This document shows positions 36,601 through 47,099 of a stretch of 64,000 bases of DNA, piece by piece. Source of the stretch: Sabethes cyaneus (Eukaryota > Arthropoda > Insecta > Diptera > Culicidae). How positions within the stretch are numbered: the first letter of the stretch is position 1; every line of letters starts with the position of its first letter. Both the position numbers and the translations under genes were made by a program. The DNA is taken from NCBI RefSeq assembly GCF_943734655.1, contig NC_071355.1, positions 227,049,027 through 227,113,026 of the forward strand, given 5' to 3'. The notes under the pieces were generated by a model. It did not search any database. It had not been told where the DNA came from and worked only from the letters and a program-made list of their open reading frames with translations.

Positions 36601-39600
36601 TCACCTTTATGGACGGTAACACGAAGACACTACTGGCCGACTCAGCGACGACAGCTCGTGAATTGTGCAATCAACTGTCGGATAAGATCGCGCTGAAGGA
36701 TCAGTTTGGATTTTCACTCTACATTGCACTATTCGATAAGGTGTCGTCGCTAGGCAGCGGTGGAGATCATGTGATGGATGCCATCTCTCAGTGTGAACAG
36801 TACGCGAAGGAACAGGGTGCTCAGGAGAGGAATGCGCCTTGGCGCTTGTTCTTCCGGAAGGAGATCTTTGCTCCGTGGCATAATCCGATTGAAGATCAGG
36901 TCGCCACCAATCTGATCTATCAGCAGGTGGTTCGTGGGGTTAAATTCGGGGAATATCGCTGCGATAAGGAGGAAGATTTGGCAATGATCGCCGCTCAGCA
37001 GTACTATATAGAGTATAATACGGATATGTCTATGGATCGGCTTTATACTTTGTTGCCGAATTTTATTCCGGATTACTGCCTGACGGGCATTGAAAAGGCA
37101 ATCGATCGGTGGGCAGCTCTGGTGCTGCAAGCCTACAAGAAGAGTTATTATTTGAAAGATAAGGCACCCCCATTGAAGGTCAAAGAAGATGTAGTAGGCT
37201 ATGCGAAGTACAAATGGCCGCTGCTCTTTTCGAGGTTCTACGAAGCTTACAGGTAGAATATGGCTTCAAAATTGAATTTATAAATTCTGAAATTACTTTG
37301 ATTTTAATTATTAGAAATTCGGGACCCAACCTTCCTAAAAACGATGTTATCATAGCGGTGAATTGGACCGGTGTCTACGTAGTGGACGATCAGGAGCAGG
37401 TTTTGCTGGAGCTTTCCTTCCCAGAAATCACCGCTGTTTCGAGTCAGAAAACGAACAAAGTCTTCACGCAAACTTTCTCATTGTCCACGGTACGGAATGA
37501 AGAGTTCACTTTCCAAAGTCCCAATGCAGAGGACATTCGAGATCTGGTGGTTTACTTTTTGGAGGGGTTGAAAAAACGGTAGGTTTCTTTTCGAGGTTTA
37601 TTTTTGCCAGTGGAAACGTTTAATAATGGTTTGTTTTCAGCTCAAAATATGTGATAGCCCTCCAAGACTATAAAGCACCCGGAGAGGGAACGAGTTTCCT
37701 GTCCTTCATGAAAGGAGATTTGATTATTTTAGAGGATGAAAGCACTGGAGAATCTGTTTTGAATTCTGGCTGGTGTATAGGTGAGTACGAATGTGTCAAG
37801 ATCCAACAATTTCCGGGTCTAATAATAATGTAATCGCAGGATGCTGTGAACGCACTCAGGAACGGGGAGACTTTCCAGCGGAGATTGTTTACGTTTTACC
37901 TACTCTAACTAAGCCTCCACCGGACATCCTGGCATTGTTCAGCGTAGAAGATGCACATCATGGCAAACGACTCAACTCGATACACTCGAACGGCGGAACG
38001 GAAACTCGAGAGCGACCGCACACTCTAGCGGATTATTCACTTGACCACTTCAGGCCACCGCCAAAACGCACGATGTCTAAGGCGCTATCTACCCTCAGTT
38101 CCAAGCGAGGAGGCGACGAGCTGTGGCGCTATTCTCGAGAGCCCCTAAAACAACCTCTGCTTAAGAAACTATTGGCAAAGGAAGAACTTGCTGAAGAGGC
38201 GTGCCTTGCTTTCATCGCTATCATGAAATACATGGGCGACTTGCCATCCAAACGACCCCGCATAGGTAACGAAGTTACCGATCACATATACGACGGTCCA
38301 CTGAAGCACGAGATCCTGCGCGACGAAATTTACTGTCAGTTAATGAAGCAACTCACCGACAACCGGAACCGTCTTTCCGAGGAACGTGGCTGGGAGCTGA
38401 TGTGGCTTTCTACCGGGCTGTTTGCCTGCAGTCAACAATTGCTCAAAGAGTTAACTCTGTTCTTACGAAGTCGCCGGCATCCAATTTCGCAGGATTCACT
38501 GCATCGTCTGCAGAAAACAATCCGTAATGGTCAACGCAAATACCCGCCCCATCAGGTCGAAGTAGAAGCAATTCAGCACAAAACCACACAAATTTTCCAT
38601 AAAGTCTACTTCCCGGACGATACGGACGAAGCATTCGAAGTGGATTCCTCCACCAGAGCGAAAGATTTCTGCCAGAACATTTCACAGAGACTAAACCTGC
38701 GGTCCAGTGAAGGCTTTAGTTTGTTTGTAAAAATAGCCGACAAGGTGATATCAGTGCCAGAAGGAGATTTCTTCTTCGACTTCGTGCGTCATTTGACCGA
38801 TTGGATTAAAAAGGCGCGACCAACGCGGGACGGTTCGAATCCACAGTTCACCTACCAGGTGTTCTTCATGAAGAAACTGTGGACGAACACCGTGCCGGGC
38901 AAGGATAAGAACGCCGATTTGATATTCCACTACCATCAGGAACTGCCAAAACTGTTGCGTGGTTATCACAAGTGTTCGAAGGAGGAAGCGGTAAAGCTCG
39001 CGGCGCTGGTGTACCGAGTGCGGTTCGGTGAAAGTAAACAAGAGCTGCAAGCGATACCGTAAGTGTTTTCGTGGAATTAACAAGTTTGAAATATCAAATT
39101 ATTAACAATTAATAATGCAACCTTCCAGTCAAATGCTTCGCGAGCTAGTTCCCTCGGATCTAATTAAACTACAGACGACAAATGATTGGAAACGATCCAT
39201 AGTTGCAGCTTACAATCAGGACGCCGGAATGTCTCCGGAGGATGCAAAAATCACGTTCCTCAAAATTGTCTATAGGTCTCTTACTCGGCTAATCACCTGA
39301 GGCCAAACCTTGTTAACTCTTCTTCTTACACCCATTTCAGGTGGCCCACATTCGGATCAGCCTTCTTCGAAGTGAAGCAGACGACGGAGCCCAACTATCC
39401 GGAAATGCTGTTGATTGCCATCAACAAACATGGCGTCAGTTTGATTCATCCAAGCTCGAAGGTTTGAACCCCACTCATATAACTCAACTCCAAACTCTCT
39501 AAGATAACTTCTCCCTTTGAATGTAGGACATCCTGGTCACCCATCCGTTCACGCGCATTTCCAACTGGTCTTCCGGCAACACGTACTTCCACATGACGAT

Positions 39601-39733
39601 TGGAAACCTGGTGCGCGGTTCCAAGTTACTGTGCGAAACTTCGCTCGGCTACAAGATGGACGATCTGTTGACCTCCTACATTTCACTTATGCTGACCAAC
39701 ATGAATAAACAGCGAACAATTAGAATTAAATAG
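24584..39733 (+). CDS. ck: myosin VIIa (crinkled), complete nine-exon coding gene
   Basis: This unconventional actin motor shapes bristles, wing hairs and auditory organs in flies. It is inferred from likeness to insect myosin VIIa along its whole length. Coding exons: 24584-24601, 32802-33062, 33123-37252, 37315-37578, 37641-37780, 37840-39058, 39129-39275, 39341-39461 and 39527-39733. All junctions are GT-AG and keep frame. The product is 2168 residues, close to the fly protein. Order: motor (P-loop GESGAGKT at 156-163, switch I NDNSSR at 205-210, switch II DIFGFE at 431-436); about five IQ motifs (about 735-850) that bind calmodulin-like light chains; a charged helix (850-925); MyTH4 (from about 1005); FERM (from about 1236); SH3 (about 1560-1630); second MyTH4 (from about 1699) and FERM (from about 1845). 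The first exon holds only six codons. No stop or shift is seen, so the gene appears functional. Confidence 0.96.
24602..26137 (+). other. ck intron 1, unique-looking 5' part
   Basis: Intron sequence without a recognised gene or repeat. A short frame at 25337-25549 has no family likeness. Regulatory elements could be here but cannot be named. Confidence 0.45.
26139..27136 (-). mobile_element. non-autonomous Helitron in ck intron 1
   Basis: Read on the minus strand it starts TCTATACCTATAAAAATGGA (from 27136) and ends CTAG (26142-26139) followed by T, with the imperfect hairpin region GGCAATACGAAGTTTGTC before the end. The body holds tandem units of about 120 bp around CCAAATTTGGTTCCAT (about 26752 and 26907). 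Same family as 63255-64000 and related to 17148-18354. No coding capacity. Confidence 0.6.
27137..27310 (-). repeat. second copy of the Helitron 5' end
   Basis: Repeats the last 170 bases of the neighbouring Helitron (CCCCTACATGCAAATTTTCA, then GGAACATACGGACAG and ATCCATTTTTAT). It gives a tandemly duplicated 5' terminus. Confidence 0.55.
27455..27590 (-). repeat. SINE-tail repeat copy
   Basis: GACGGTAGAAGAAAGTAATG and the purine-rich block ending near 27582 match, in reverse, the tail of the SINE at 1784-2053. No tRNA-like boxes are attached. Confidence 0.5.
27591..28044. other. ck intron 1, unresolved
   Basis: No gene. 27990-28015 holds the reverse of TCGTAGGCGAAACGCGTAGG, a motif recurring near 46218, probably a shared retroelement tail. 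Confidence 0.35.
28045..28690 (-). mobile_element. RTE-like LINE 3' fragment (RT thumb to tail)
   Basis: On the minus strand it reads through an IVYLGSLA-like block, then RPVVLYGHETWTLLEED, VVKAGRIRWAGHVARIPDN and a short arginine-rich end, with several stops. The tail, read outward, is AATTAAGTAAGTAATTACTC, typical of short-repeat LINE tails. It is 5'-truncated. Confidence 0.75.
29384..29803. mobile_element. 420-bp MITE inserted in LINE
   Basis: The ends are inverted: CCCAGTAAACAA at the left and the reverse complement of CCCAGATAACACAA at the right. Deleting 29384-29803 and one copy of CT rejoins the LINE reading frame (K/E-A-T then W-R-x-P-D-Q). The target duplication appears to be only CT, so the superfamily is open. 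Confidence 0.55.
31840..31927 (+). repeat. minisatellite of hairpin units
   Basis: Three units of 33-34 bp start GAATAGAGGTGGG (31840, 31874 and 31907). Each can fold through GGAATAGA pairing with TCTATTCC around a GGTGGG loop. It lies within the coding remnant of the LINE. Confidence 0.7.
32061..32801 (+). other. ck intron 1, 3' end
   Basis: AT-rich intron sequence ending in the acceptor at 32800-32801. No repeat or gene recognised. Confidence 0.5.
32802..33062 (+). CDS. ck: ck exon 2, motor N-terminal SH3-like region
   Basis: Acceptor ACATTACAG, donor GTAAGT. It encodes residues 7-93 from GDYIWIEPVSGREFDV to DNLIY, the start of the motor domain. It is bounded upstream by the 8.2-kb intron. 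Confidence 0.95.
33123..37252 (+). CDS. ck: ck exon 3, giant exon: motor, IQ, MyTH4-1, FERM-1
   Basis: 4130 bp uninterrupted. It encodes residues 94-1470: nucleotide-binding P-loop and both switches, the actin-binding FIRCIKPN block near 625, the converter, IQ repeats, charged helix, first MyTH4 and most of the first FERM. The donor is GTAGAA, a weak match, and the following intron is only 62 bp. Confidence 0.97.
37315..37578 (+). CDS. ck: ck exon 4, end of FERM-1
   Basis: Acceptor ATTATTAG, donor GTAGGT. It encodes residues 1470-1558, the PH-like last lobe of the first FERM domain (NDVIIAVNWTGVYVVDD through VVYFLEGLKKR). Confidence 0.95.
37641..37780 (+). CDS. ck: ck exon 5, SH3 domain first part
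   Basis: Acceptor TTTTCAG, donor GTGAGT. It encodes residues 1558-1605: the SH3 start YVIALQDYKAP and GDLIILEDES through GWCIG, where the Trp is the ligand-binding residue of SH3 folds. Confidence 0.94.
37840..39058 (+). CDS. ck: ck exon 6, SH3 end, MyTH4-2, FERM-2 start
   Basis: Acceptor AATCGCAG, donor GTAAGT. It encodes residues 1605-2011: SH3 end (RGDFPAEIVYVLP), a linker, the second MyTH4 (LWRYSREPLKQPLLKK onward) and the first lobes of FERM-2 (IFHKVYFPDDTDEAFEV onward). Confidence 0.95.
39129..39275 (+). CDS. ck: ck exon 7, FERM-2
   Basis: Acceptor CCTTCCAG, donor GTCTCT, a weak but phase-correct site. It encodes residues 2011-2060 (QMLRELVPSDLIKLQ through FLKIVYR). Confidence 0.9.
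39341..39461 (+). CDS. ck: ck exon 8, FERM-2
   Basis: Acceptor CATTTCAG, donor GTTTGA. It encodes residues 2060-2100, WPTFGSAFFEVKQT through LIHPSSK. Confidence 0.9.
39527..39733 (+). CDS. ck: ck exon 9, C-terminus and stop
   Basis: Acceptor AATGTAG. It encodes residues 2101-2168 (DILVTHPFTRISNWSSGN through SYISLMLTNMN) and ends in TAG at 39731-39733. Confidence 0.93.
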   Translation, partial: DILVTHPFTRISNWSSGNTYFHMTIGNLVRGSKLLCETSLGYKMDDLLTSYISLMLTNMNKQRTIRIK

Positions 39734-40690
39734 GAACCGGCCTAAGCGGAGCAGCAAGCACACAACACATAGCACAGCTTTACGGCAAATTAAGTTTTCT
39801 TTGTTTTTTTTTATCCCAGCAATATGCTTTCAAGTTTATGTATTTATTTTGTTTGAGCTTCGCTTTTTTGTTTTAGCTTGTTGAAAGCATTAAACATATT
39901 TAAGTAGAAATAATAGAACAAATTTGATTATGCTTGCGCGTAGGATTATTTATGGCGCTGATCTGATATTATGACACCGAGCGTCTAAAAGGCAAGGTAC
40001 AACCGAGCTAACAATAGAGTTTACTTTATCTTCCCCTTCTAACAGTATTGAAACAGTAACGTCGAAATGAGCAAGTACTCAAGGGCCGAGCTAAAGGAAA
40101 AGCTAAACATTTTTGAAATTTTCAATAGCGTGCTATCAATTTTATGTTCAAGTCGAACCCTTAAAGCCATTTTAGTTTATGTAACTAATTTTATCGCACC
40201 TACAATTTGCACTGTTCTAAAAACATGCTTTTATTTATTTTGAGCCAATTCCCTATCCTGCCTTTCAAATATGTCACTGTACTGGTCAGAGCCTAGGTTT
40301 TTGTATAGTTAAGCTCTGTGCGAAAATGAACTAAACAAGTTTAGGTGTATGTTAGCTTGTCCGTCTGAAACAGTTTTTAGGGCTTACCAACTTTTCCCCC
40401 CCATAGGGTATGCGCGTATGCGAAATATTACTCAATCGTGAACATCCTGCTTGTACGAGATGGTGCCTGAGTTTGCAGAGTGACAATTTGTGACTGTGAC
40501 ATCGCATGCTTGAAATTATAGATGTGCCACTATTAGGCGATCGCTATGGCGGCACATGGTGTACGGAATGCTCTACAAGGTTCAATATTTTTGTAGTTTT
40601 ATTATTATAATTACCTTGTTATACATACCTTTATTGCTATTTACTGTAACTGGTCTATTATACAATAAAATCCACATAGAGAAATATATG
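39734..40690 (+). terminator. ck: ck 3' UTR with candidate poly(A) signal
   Basis: AT-rich non-coding sequence after the stop. The clearest AATAAA is at 40664-40669, giving a 3' UTR of about 0.95 kb. An earlier ATTAAA-like site at about 39888 could give a short form. Confidence 0.5.
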
Positions 40691-41490
40691 TAAAGTTTTC
40701 TGTTTTCTAGGTTAAATTGTGAATTTTCGTCCACTAACTGAAGGTCAGCAATCCAAAGTTATCTTTTTAGTTAGATACTAGCTGAACTGTGCTAAACCAT
40801 TAGTTAAAAATGGCCATCTTTTTAAGTCTTAAAATTTATTGCCAAATAACCTTTGGAAATGTGGTGTTTTTTTCAATTTCCAGTACCTAGCAGTACCGAT
40901 GGCTTTAGAAATACAAGGGCTAGACCAAATGATCGGGACAGTCAAATTTTTGATGAAATTCAAACGGCCATAAATTCTACAAAATAGGATAATTTTTGAT
41001 GAAACCAATTGCATTCGACGGAGATTTTTTTCAGTTTTTCTAAAATATTTCAAGATTTGCAGTAGCCAGTAGCGAACATCGGAGATATTCCAGGTCGTCC
41101 GGTGGTAGGGGAACTGGGGGTAAAATGAACACCCTTAGCAATTTCACCCTTTGCTCTCCCAGGAACCAACCAAATGCTGAACGCATTACATAAATTGAAA
41201 GTTAGATTCATAATCCACGTAACAAAATATAAAGGTGTTTGAAAGAGGACGATTTGTCATGAAAAATCAATTATTTTAAAAAGCGTCATGTTCGAGCTTG
41301 ATTTTTTTTCGTGTGGGTAAAATGAACACGCAGTGAGGGCAAAATGAACATGTCATAGAAAACGTAAGTTAAAATGCAGTTTGGATAAATTAAACATTAT
41401 TTTACAATATCATCATTCTACATAAGCTGTAGAAATTCAATAGGGCTTTTGGAATTTTCGACAGACCTGCAGGATAACGATAAGCAAACA
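40691..41490. other. intergenic; includes GGTAAAATGAACAC repeats
   Basis: No gene. GGGTAAAATGAACAC occurs at about 41118-41132 and 41316-41330, with a variant (GGGCAAAATGAACA) at about 41338-41351. Terminal motifs of a degraded MITE would explain this. Confidence 0.4.
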
Positions 41491-41499
41491 ACACTAAAT

Positions 41500-41872
41500 G
41501 ATACCAAGTAGTCGAAAGTACCGAGGGTTGAGACAAGGTGACGGTTTATCCTGCATGCTGTTCAACATCGCTCTTGAGGGGGTGATCTGACAAGCGGGCA
41601 TCGAAACGAGAGGCACGATTTTTACCAAGGGTAGCCAACTTCTAGGTTTTGCAGATGACTTTGATATCATAGCCAGGAACTTTGCGACGGCGGAGGCAAT
41701 CTACGCCAGACTGAAAGTGGAGTCTAAGAGAATTGGGCTAAAAATAAATGCGTCGAAGATCAAATACATGAAAGGAAGAGGCTCAAAGAAACAAACGCGC
41801 GCCTCTCACGGACGGTAACCGTTGACGACGACGAACTGGAAGTGGTAGAGGAGTTCGTGTATTTGGGATCTT
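41500..41872 (+). mobile_element. RTE-like LINE fragment (RT palm)
   Basis: Reads RGLRQGDGLSCMLFNIALEG, then one stop, GIETRGTIFTKGSQLLGFADD and, after small shifts, EEFVYLGS. It is better preserved than most copies here. It stops abruptly at 41872 where the I-like element begins, consistent with that element having landed in it. Confidence 0.75.
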
Positions 41873-41883
41873 AAGTTACAGTT

Positions 41884-44311
41884 TTAAATTTGTCCAAACA
41901 ATTTACATTTTTTCAGGAATTTAACAATCGTCGCTTTTTTGTTACTAAGTGCTATTCTGATGTTAGTGTTTATGTCCATTTCTTCACGGATATTTTCATA
42001 TTTAATGCAGCTAACTATGATATGCTCTATACTCAGCTCAGTCCGGCAAACGTCGCATAACGAAGATACATTACGGTCGTACAGGTGTTGCTTGGTTATA
42101 ATAGTGTGCCCTATCCTACATCGTGTGAGCACTTGTTGTTCTCAGTGATCCTGGCGATCATCCCATTTCATAACCGTTGGTTTCGTTTTTTGCAAGAATG
42201 TAGGACGGTGTTTGTCCCAAAGTAGTTGAAAACTATTGTGCAATGCTTGGGATACCCAACGCATGGCATCTATGGCAGGAACATCGATGAATATTAGCGG
42301 AGCAGTACGCCCTCGGTCGGCTGCTGCGTCCGCTTTTTCGTTTCCCGTGAAGCCGGAGTGTCCAGGAATCCAGCAGACCGAGATATTTTTTTCGGGTGCA
42401 CTTTTTTCAATAAGCTGAATAAACGGATGTTTGGAGTCCTCCTTTGCTAATGCGGAAACACAGCTGGCAGAATCAGTAAAAATGACTGTAGGTGCTTCTG
42501 AGGCATGTTAAACCGCAGTTGCTAGTGCAGCCGCTTCTGCAGAGAAAACACTGCATTGATGTTGTAAGTTACCCTCAATGACCAGTTCACGACCAATAAC
42601 CCCCAAGCCAATGGTATTATTTAATCTGGAACCGTCAGTGTATAGTTGCACATGATGACTATACTTGCTTTCCTGGCATTCGCGTACGATGGCTTTTGCT
42701 TTATTTATATTATCTCCTTTTTTAAATGCGTCTTTGACAGACCAATCAATTTTAACTTTGGGATGATACCAAGGCAGTTTACCGACTCGTGAAAGTTTAG
42801 TAATACTTGGCAGTACGTTGCCTGTGGTTTCTTCTAAGATTTTATACACGGCATCGAGGAGGTGTGGGTAATCACATTCAGATTTCTCAGCTAAGCGACA
42901 GTATCTCCGAATATATGTTTCAGCGCGGCGGAGATGTAGGGGTAAGACTTCAGCTTCCACTGCAAGGCTTGTCACGGGGGAAGACAGTAATGCTCCGGAA
43001 GTAGTTCTTACGATTTGGTTGAAAGTAGTTTGAAATGTTTCAGTGAGGACGAGCTCAAACAGCTCAATGCCGTATGTGATTTTGGAAATACACACGGCAT
43101 TTGCAATTTTCCATAGAGACATTCGGTTGCCTCTGGGTGCCGGTGCTTTTAAATAGTTTATTCGTCCTTGAATTGCTTCTTTAGTCTTAGCTCCTTGGGT
43201 AGAGAAGGTACCTTTTTGTTAATCCATGCTCCCAATAGTCGCGCAGCTTTTACTTCCGGAACACTTTCCCCGTCGATCAGTACGGGTTTCCGGGCATTTC
43301 GCCATCTATGTGAAGACTTTTGACAAACATGCAATATACATGATTTGGTTGCCGATAGCGAAAACTTAACGCTATTTGCCCATGTGTTGACTACTTCAAC
43401 TGCTCTGATGATTTTTCCACGAACTTTTGGAAGATGCTTGGAGGTTGCGACAAGTACTATGTCATCTGCATAAGCTAACGCACGGATATCTTTTGGGATG
43501 ACACGGAAGACTGGATTTATTGCTAACAGAAAAAGTGTGACCGCTAGTACTGACCCCTGCGGGACGCCGTTTTCTTGAATTTTATCCGACGAGATTACTC
43601 CGCAGTATGCTACTTGAAAATGTCTATTTGTTAGGAAATTGCTGATGCAGTTACGCATTCGTCTTCCGACGGGAAGCCTTTTGACTTGAAACATTATATG
43701 AGGACGCCAGGTTTGGTCATAGGCTTTCTTGATGTCAAGTAGAGAAAATTCGGCATGTGATCTAGATTGTTCTACTTCTGTGAGAATTTTCCTAACATCA
43801 GCAAAGTAAGATGAGGTGCCGCGACCAGCTCTAAAGGCATGCTGTCTTTTGTCTAAAATGTTGTTTTCTTCCAAAAATGTCATTAAGCGATGATTCACCA
43901 TCCGCTCGTAGATTTTACCGATACAGGTCGGACTCGATTATCCGGGTGAAAAAAAAATTTTTTAAATAGGTTTTTTGAATAGTATTTTCGCTCAAACCGC
44001 ATTTAACATAAAAAAAATTTTTTTTTTCACCCGGATAATCGAGTCCGACCTGTACAACTAAGTAATGTGATTGGCCGAGTACGAAGATATGCATGGGCAC
44101 GTGGTACTGATGAAATTTCTATTAGATTTGTCAGGTTGTGAAAAAATTTGATCCGTATTAGCACGGTCTCTTCTAACAACCGCAGGTACTGCATTAGGAA
44201 ATCTTTTGCAATTGGGGGTAGATGAGGTAACAAGATCTGGAAAAGTACCTTGTAGCGAAGATTCCAGAACTCAAGACTGGGCATAATAGAAGGTTCGCAT
44301 ATACACAGCAA
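41884..44311 (-). mobile_element. I-like non-LTR retrotransposon, ORF2 (RT and RNase H) pseudogene
   Basis: Read on the minus strand: PITLLSC, then (after the nested MITE) IGKIYERMVNHRLMTFLEEN, KKAYDQTW, NGVPQGSVLAVTLFLLAINP, the catalytic AYADDIVLVA, then a thumb and an RNase H domain with LYTDGSRLNN and FSAEAAALATAV. It ends with a Cys/His region (SLCDVCRTELSIEHIIVSC). Three lesions separate the frames: a one-base loss in an A-run near 43213, a stop near 42508 and a stop near 42147. Otherwise the protein is well kept, so the insertion is fairly young. ORF1 and most of the endonuclease are not visible. It sits 3' of ck in opposite orientation. Confidence 0.8.
43924..44052. mobile_element. 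TA-flanked palindromic MITE nested in the I-like LINE
   Basis: It starts CAGGTCGGACTCGATTATCC and ends with its exact reverse complement; the perfect inverted repeat extends at least 26 bases into A/T runs. TA flanks both ends (43922-43923 and 44053-44054). Only about 129 bp. TA duplication and a terminal CAGG sequence with GATTATCC suggest a pogo/Tigger-type Tc1-mariner source. Confidence 0.8.
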
Positions 44312-45954
44312 AGGACGATACTACCATTTCTTATCCCAAGGGAGTTTTGTTTTCCTGTGTTCACACTCATCACTGTAACAAGTATAGTTGGTCTATTGTG
44401 TTATCGCCCGGGTGTTTGCTGTATGACCTGCACTGCATTTCTTTTTGCTATAATCGCTATTGAATGAGCGATATACTTATTAAATTTTATGCGTGCGTGT
44501 GGGTATTGGGGTTTACCCTTCCTTCAAAGCTTGATCTACTTTATCCACTTATTCCTCACTGCAAGTACTATCCCATATTATAGCCGTCCTTGGCGAGGAC
44601 TCATTCGTTCCTCTGACCAGTACACTCAACTATAGGAGGGACTTTTGCACTTTCAAGAGGCTTCAGTGGGTAAATTTAGAATTCAACATGAAGGAAGGGT
44701 AAATAAGGTCCGCTGAGAGTCACATGCGCCCCTGATGAAGTGTGTAACTTTTCTTTCGCTACTACCCAGCTCAATTATACAAACTTCTACTTACTTTCAG
44801 GGCGGCTTACTTTTCGAGGATAATCAATGAATGGAGAATAAGATCACTTTTTAATTAACTGGTGTATTTGGCACAATTAAAAGGTCCCTACAGTCCCTAT
44901 CGTCCCTACTAATTTTCATACAAAGAGCAATTTACGTGGTAAGTGAAACGGTGTCAGTGTTGGCCCGTTATCTGCCTCGCTCCGTCGATCCGCTGGTATC
45001 GGGGACCACCGTATGGTCCGGGTACTAGTTGTGGGAATTCGTCGCTAAGGGTCAATTTCATCCGCCCACCCTTGTTGCCAGGCCTTCTATCCTTGATCGG
45101 GTATCACCAGATCGCCGCGGTACTGGTCCAAGAAACTACAGTGTCCTCGAGTCGTCTCGGTCCGCTTGTGGGGTACATCCTAATCGTTCGTCTTTGACGT
45201 ATTTTCCGAACAACGTCGGATCGACGCTTTAACCTCTTTCGTCGATGCAAGCTGGCCCACCTGGCCGCAGATAAATACTCCAACTCCGACAATTTTAACA
45301 CCGTGTTACGGACTTCACAGCGCTATAAGCAATTTGACGTGAAATATGCCATCAATTTTTACACCAATGATGACAACTTATTTTACCACTTGAACGTATT
45401 TAGGTTGGTTTTGGCCAAATGTATTTTTTCGCGGAAAAAGCTGCACCTACGTCCGTATGGTGCTACGACTTGGGAACTTCTGCCTGCTCAACTACATATA
45501 TCCAATCCTCCTATATCGACTCCTTGCTAAGCGACCGGAACTTCCCATCAGTACTTCTTTGAGGTGAATTTCTAGTTCAGTGCATTATGGTTAAGTGTTT
45601 GTTTTGTGTAAATGTCAATCTGGGTACAATCCCTCAAGTGTCGGTGTAATAATTTATGATTATTGTGCCATTTTCCCTATATAGCTAATTTCTCTTTTAA
45701 TTTTCATTTTATTATGCCGATAACTTTTTATTAATCAAGAAAATATTTTGTTTTTAATTTATATATGTCCTATCTGGCTAAGTTAAATGATTGTATTCCG
45801 AGTTTTTTATATATATAATTTTAAGAAAAGCATGTAGACTTTTGTGACGACCTAGAAGTTAGTGAAAGGTCACAAGTGGGAACCGATAAACGAAAGAATA
45901 ATCGTTGCCAGATTCAGAACACGGGTTCGAAACCTTATAGTAATCCAGTGCTAA
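44312..45954. other. intergenic; GC-rich unresolved block at 44940-45300
   Basis: Mostly AT-rich and empty. 44940-45300 is clearly more GC-rich, with overlapping open frames on both strands (for example 44943-45197 and 45029-45232, +), and looks like a fragment of a coding element. I cannot assign it to a family. Confidence 0.35.
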
Positions 45955-46690
45955 ACGCCAACCAATGCTGCCGACCTGCCGGAGAAAGAAAGTTCCTACA
46001 GTCAGCTGAACAGCGTGGTTGAGAAAATCCCGAAGGGGGACATCCAAATCCACTTGGGCGACTTTAATGCGAAGATTAGTTCAAACAATGCGGACCTTGA
46101 ACGCGCCAATGGACGCTATGGCCTAGGAGAGATAAACGAAAACGGGGAGCTGTTTACAGAATTCTGTTGTAACAACAACTGTTCGAAAACAGACACTGAG
46201 GAAGCCTGCAAGTCGTAGGCGAAATACGTATCTGTCGTGAATAAAATATACATAGTAGAATTAAATTGGATAAGTTTTCTTCTTTTTAATTTTTTAGGTT
46301 TCGTATTCTACTAAGACGCTCCAAAAACTTCAGTCAACAACAACCTGGTCATAGATAGATCGCTCTTTCCCCATAGACCAGTACATAAAGTCACGTGGGT
46401 TTCCCACGGCGGCCGAACAGAAAACCAAACCAAAACAGAAACCAAGTGGATTGGATACACCTTGAGGAAAGGAGCGAACGAGATCTGCAGAGAAGCACTT
46501 GACTGGAATCCGCAAGGACAGCGTAGAATAGACAGACCCAGATGCTCATGGCGCCGCAGCTTAGTGACATCCGGACTGTAGACGAGAACCTGTCCTTGCG
46601 ACAGTTAAAAGCCGTAACCGTCGGCATTGGAGAGAAGAGATCTCTGAATTCATCCCTTTGTTCTGCCGGACCGGCGGAAATGGACACATA
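45955..46690 (+). mobile_element. second RTE-like LINE family, internally collapsed copy
   Basis: 46000-46215 encodes an endonuclease block (EKIPKGDIQIHLGDFNAKIS, then RYGLGEINENGELFTEF). 46380-46690 jumps from a VTWVSHGGRTENQ-type block to the carboxy terminus (KWIGYTLRKGANEICREALD). The whole RT domain is absent. The tail is a short TAAGTA repeat at about 46690. It differs from the LINE family at 6.8, 20, 28 and 41 kb. Confidence 0.65.
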
Positions 46691-47099
46691 AGTAAGTATG
46701 TAAGTAAGGTTATCTTACTAGGGCCACGCTACCACGATTTAGTGTCGAGACAGCACGTCTCTTAATTCAGGCGCCAACCTCGCGTCACAGACGCAAGGCA
46801 CTGACGGTACGACTTTTCCAGCGGTTTACCAGTCTGAACTAACTCATTGTCAGTTGTATTGTCATTAGGAGATGCTGAATACATTACCCGAATTGCAGAA
46901 ATCCGAGGGGCTGAGCCAAATCCCGCTTTTTCTTTCCTTAAAGCTTGCTTCATTAAGAATTGAAACAAACTTTTGCTCATATTGTAGCGCTCTTGGTGGA
47001 CGGATTTGGAAGTTCTTGGCGCCCACACGTCCGAAATTTTGTTAGCTTCACCTATGTATTTTTGACATTATGCAAAATGACTGTATTTTGTAAACAAAC
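46691..47099. other. intergenic, nothing recognised
   Basis: Moderate GC content and several short frames. No family likeness. Confidence 0.4.

Noticed and set aside
38832..38842. Perfect tRNA B-box GGTTCGAATCC
   Set aside because: It lies in frame inside ck exon 6 (codons for G-S-N-P) with no A-box at the right distance and no cloverleaf.
45921..45935. B-box-like GGGTTCGAAACC
   Set aside because: No A-box 30-40 bases upstream and no tRNA fold; it is adjacent to a LINE remnant.
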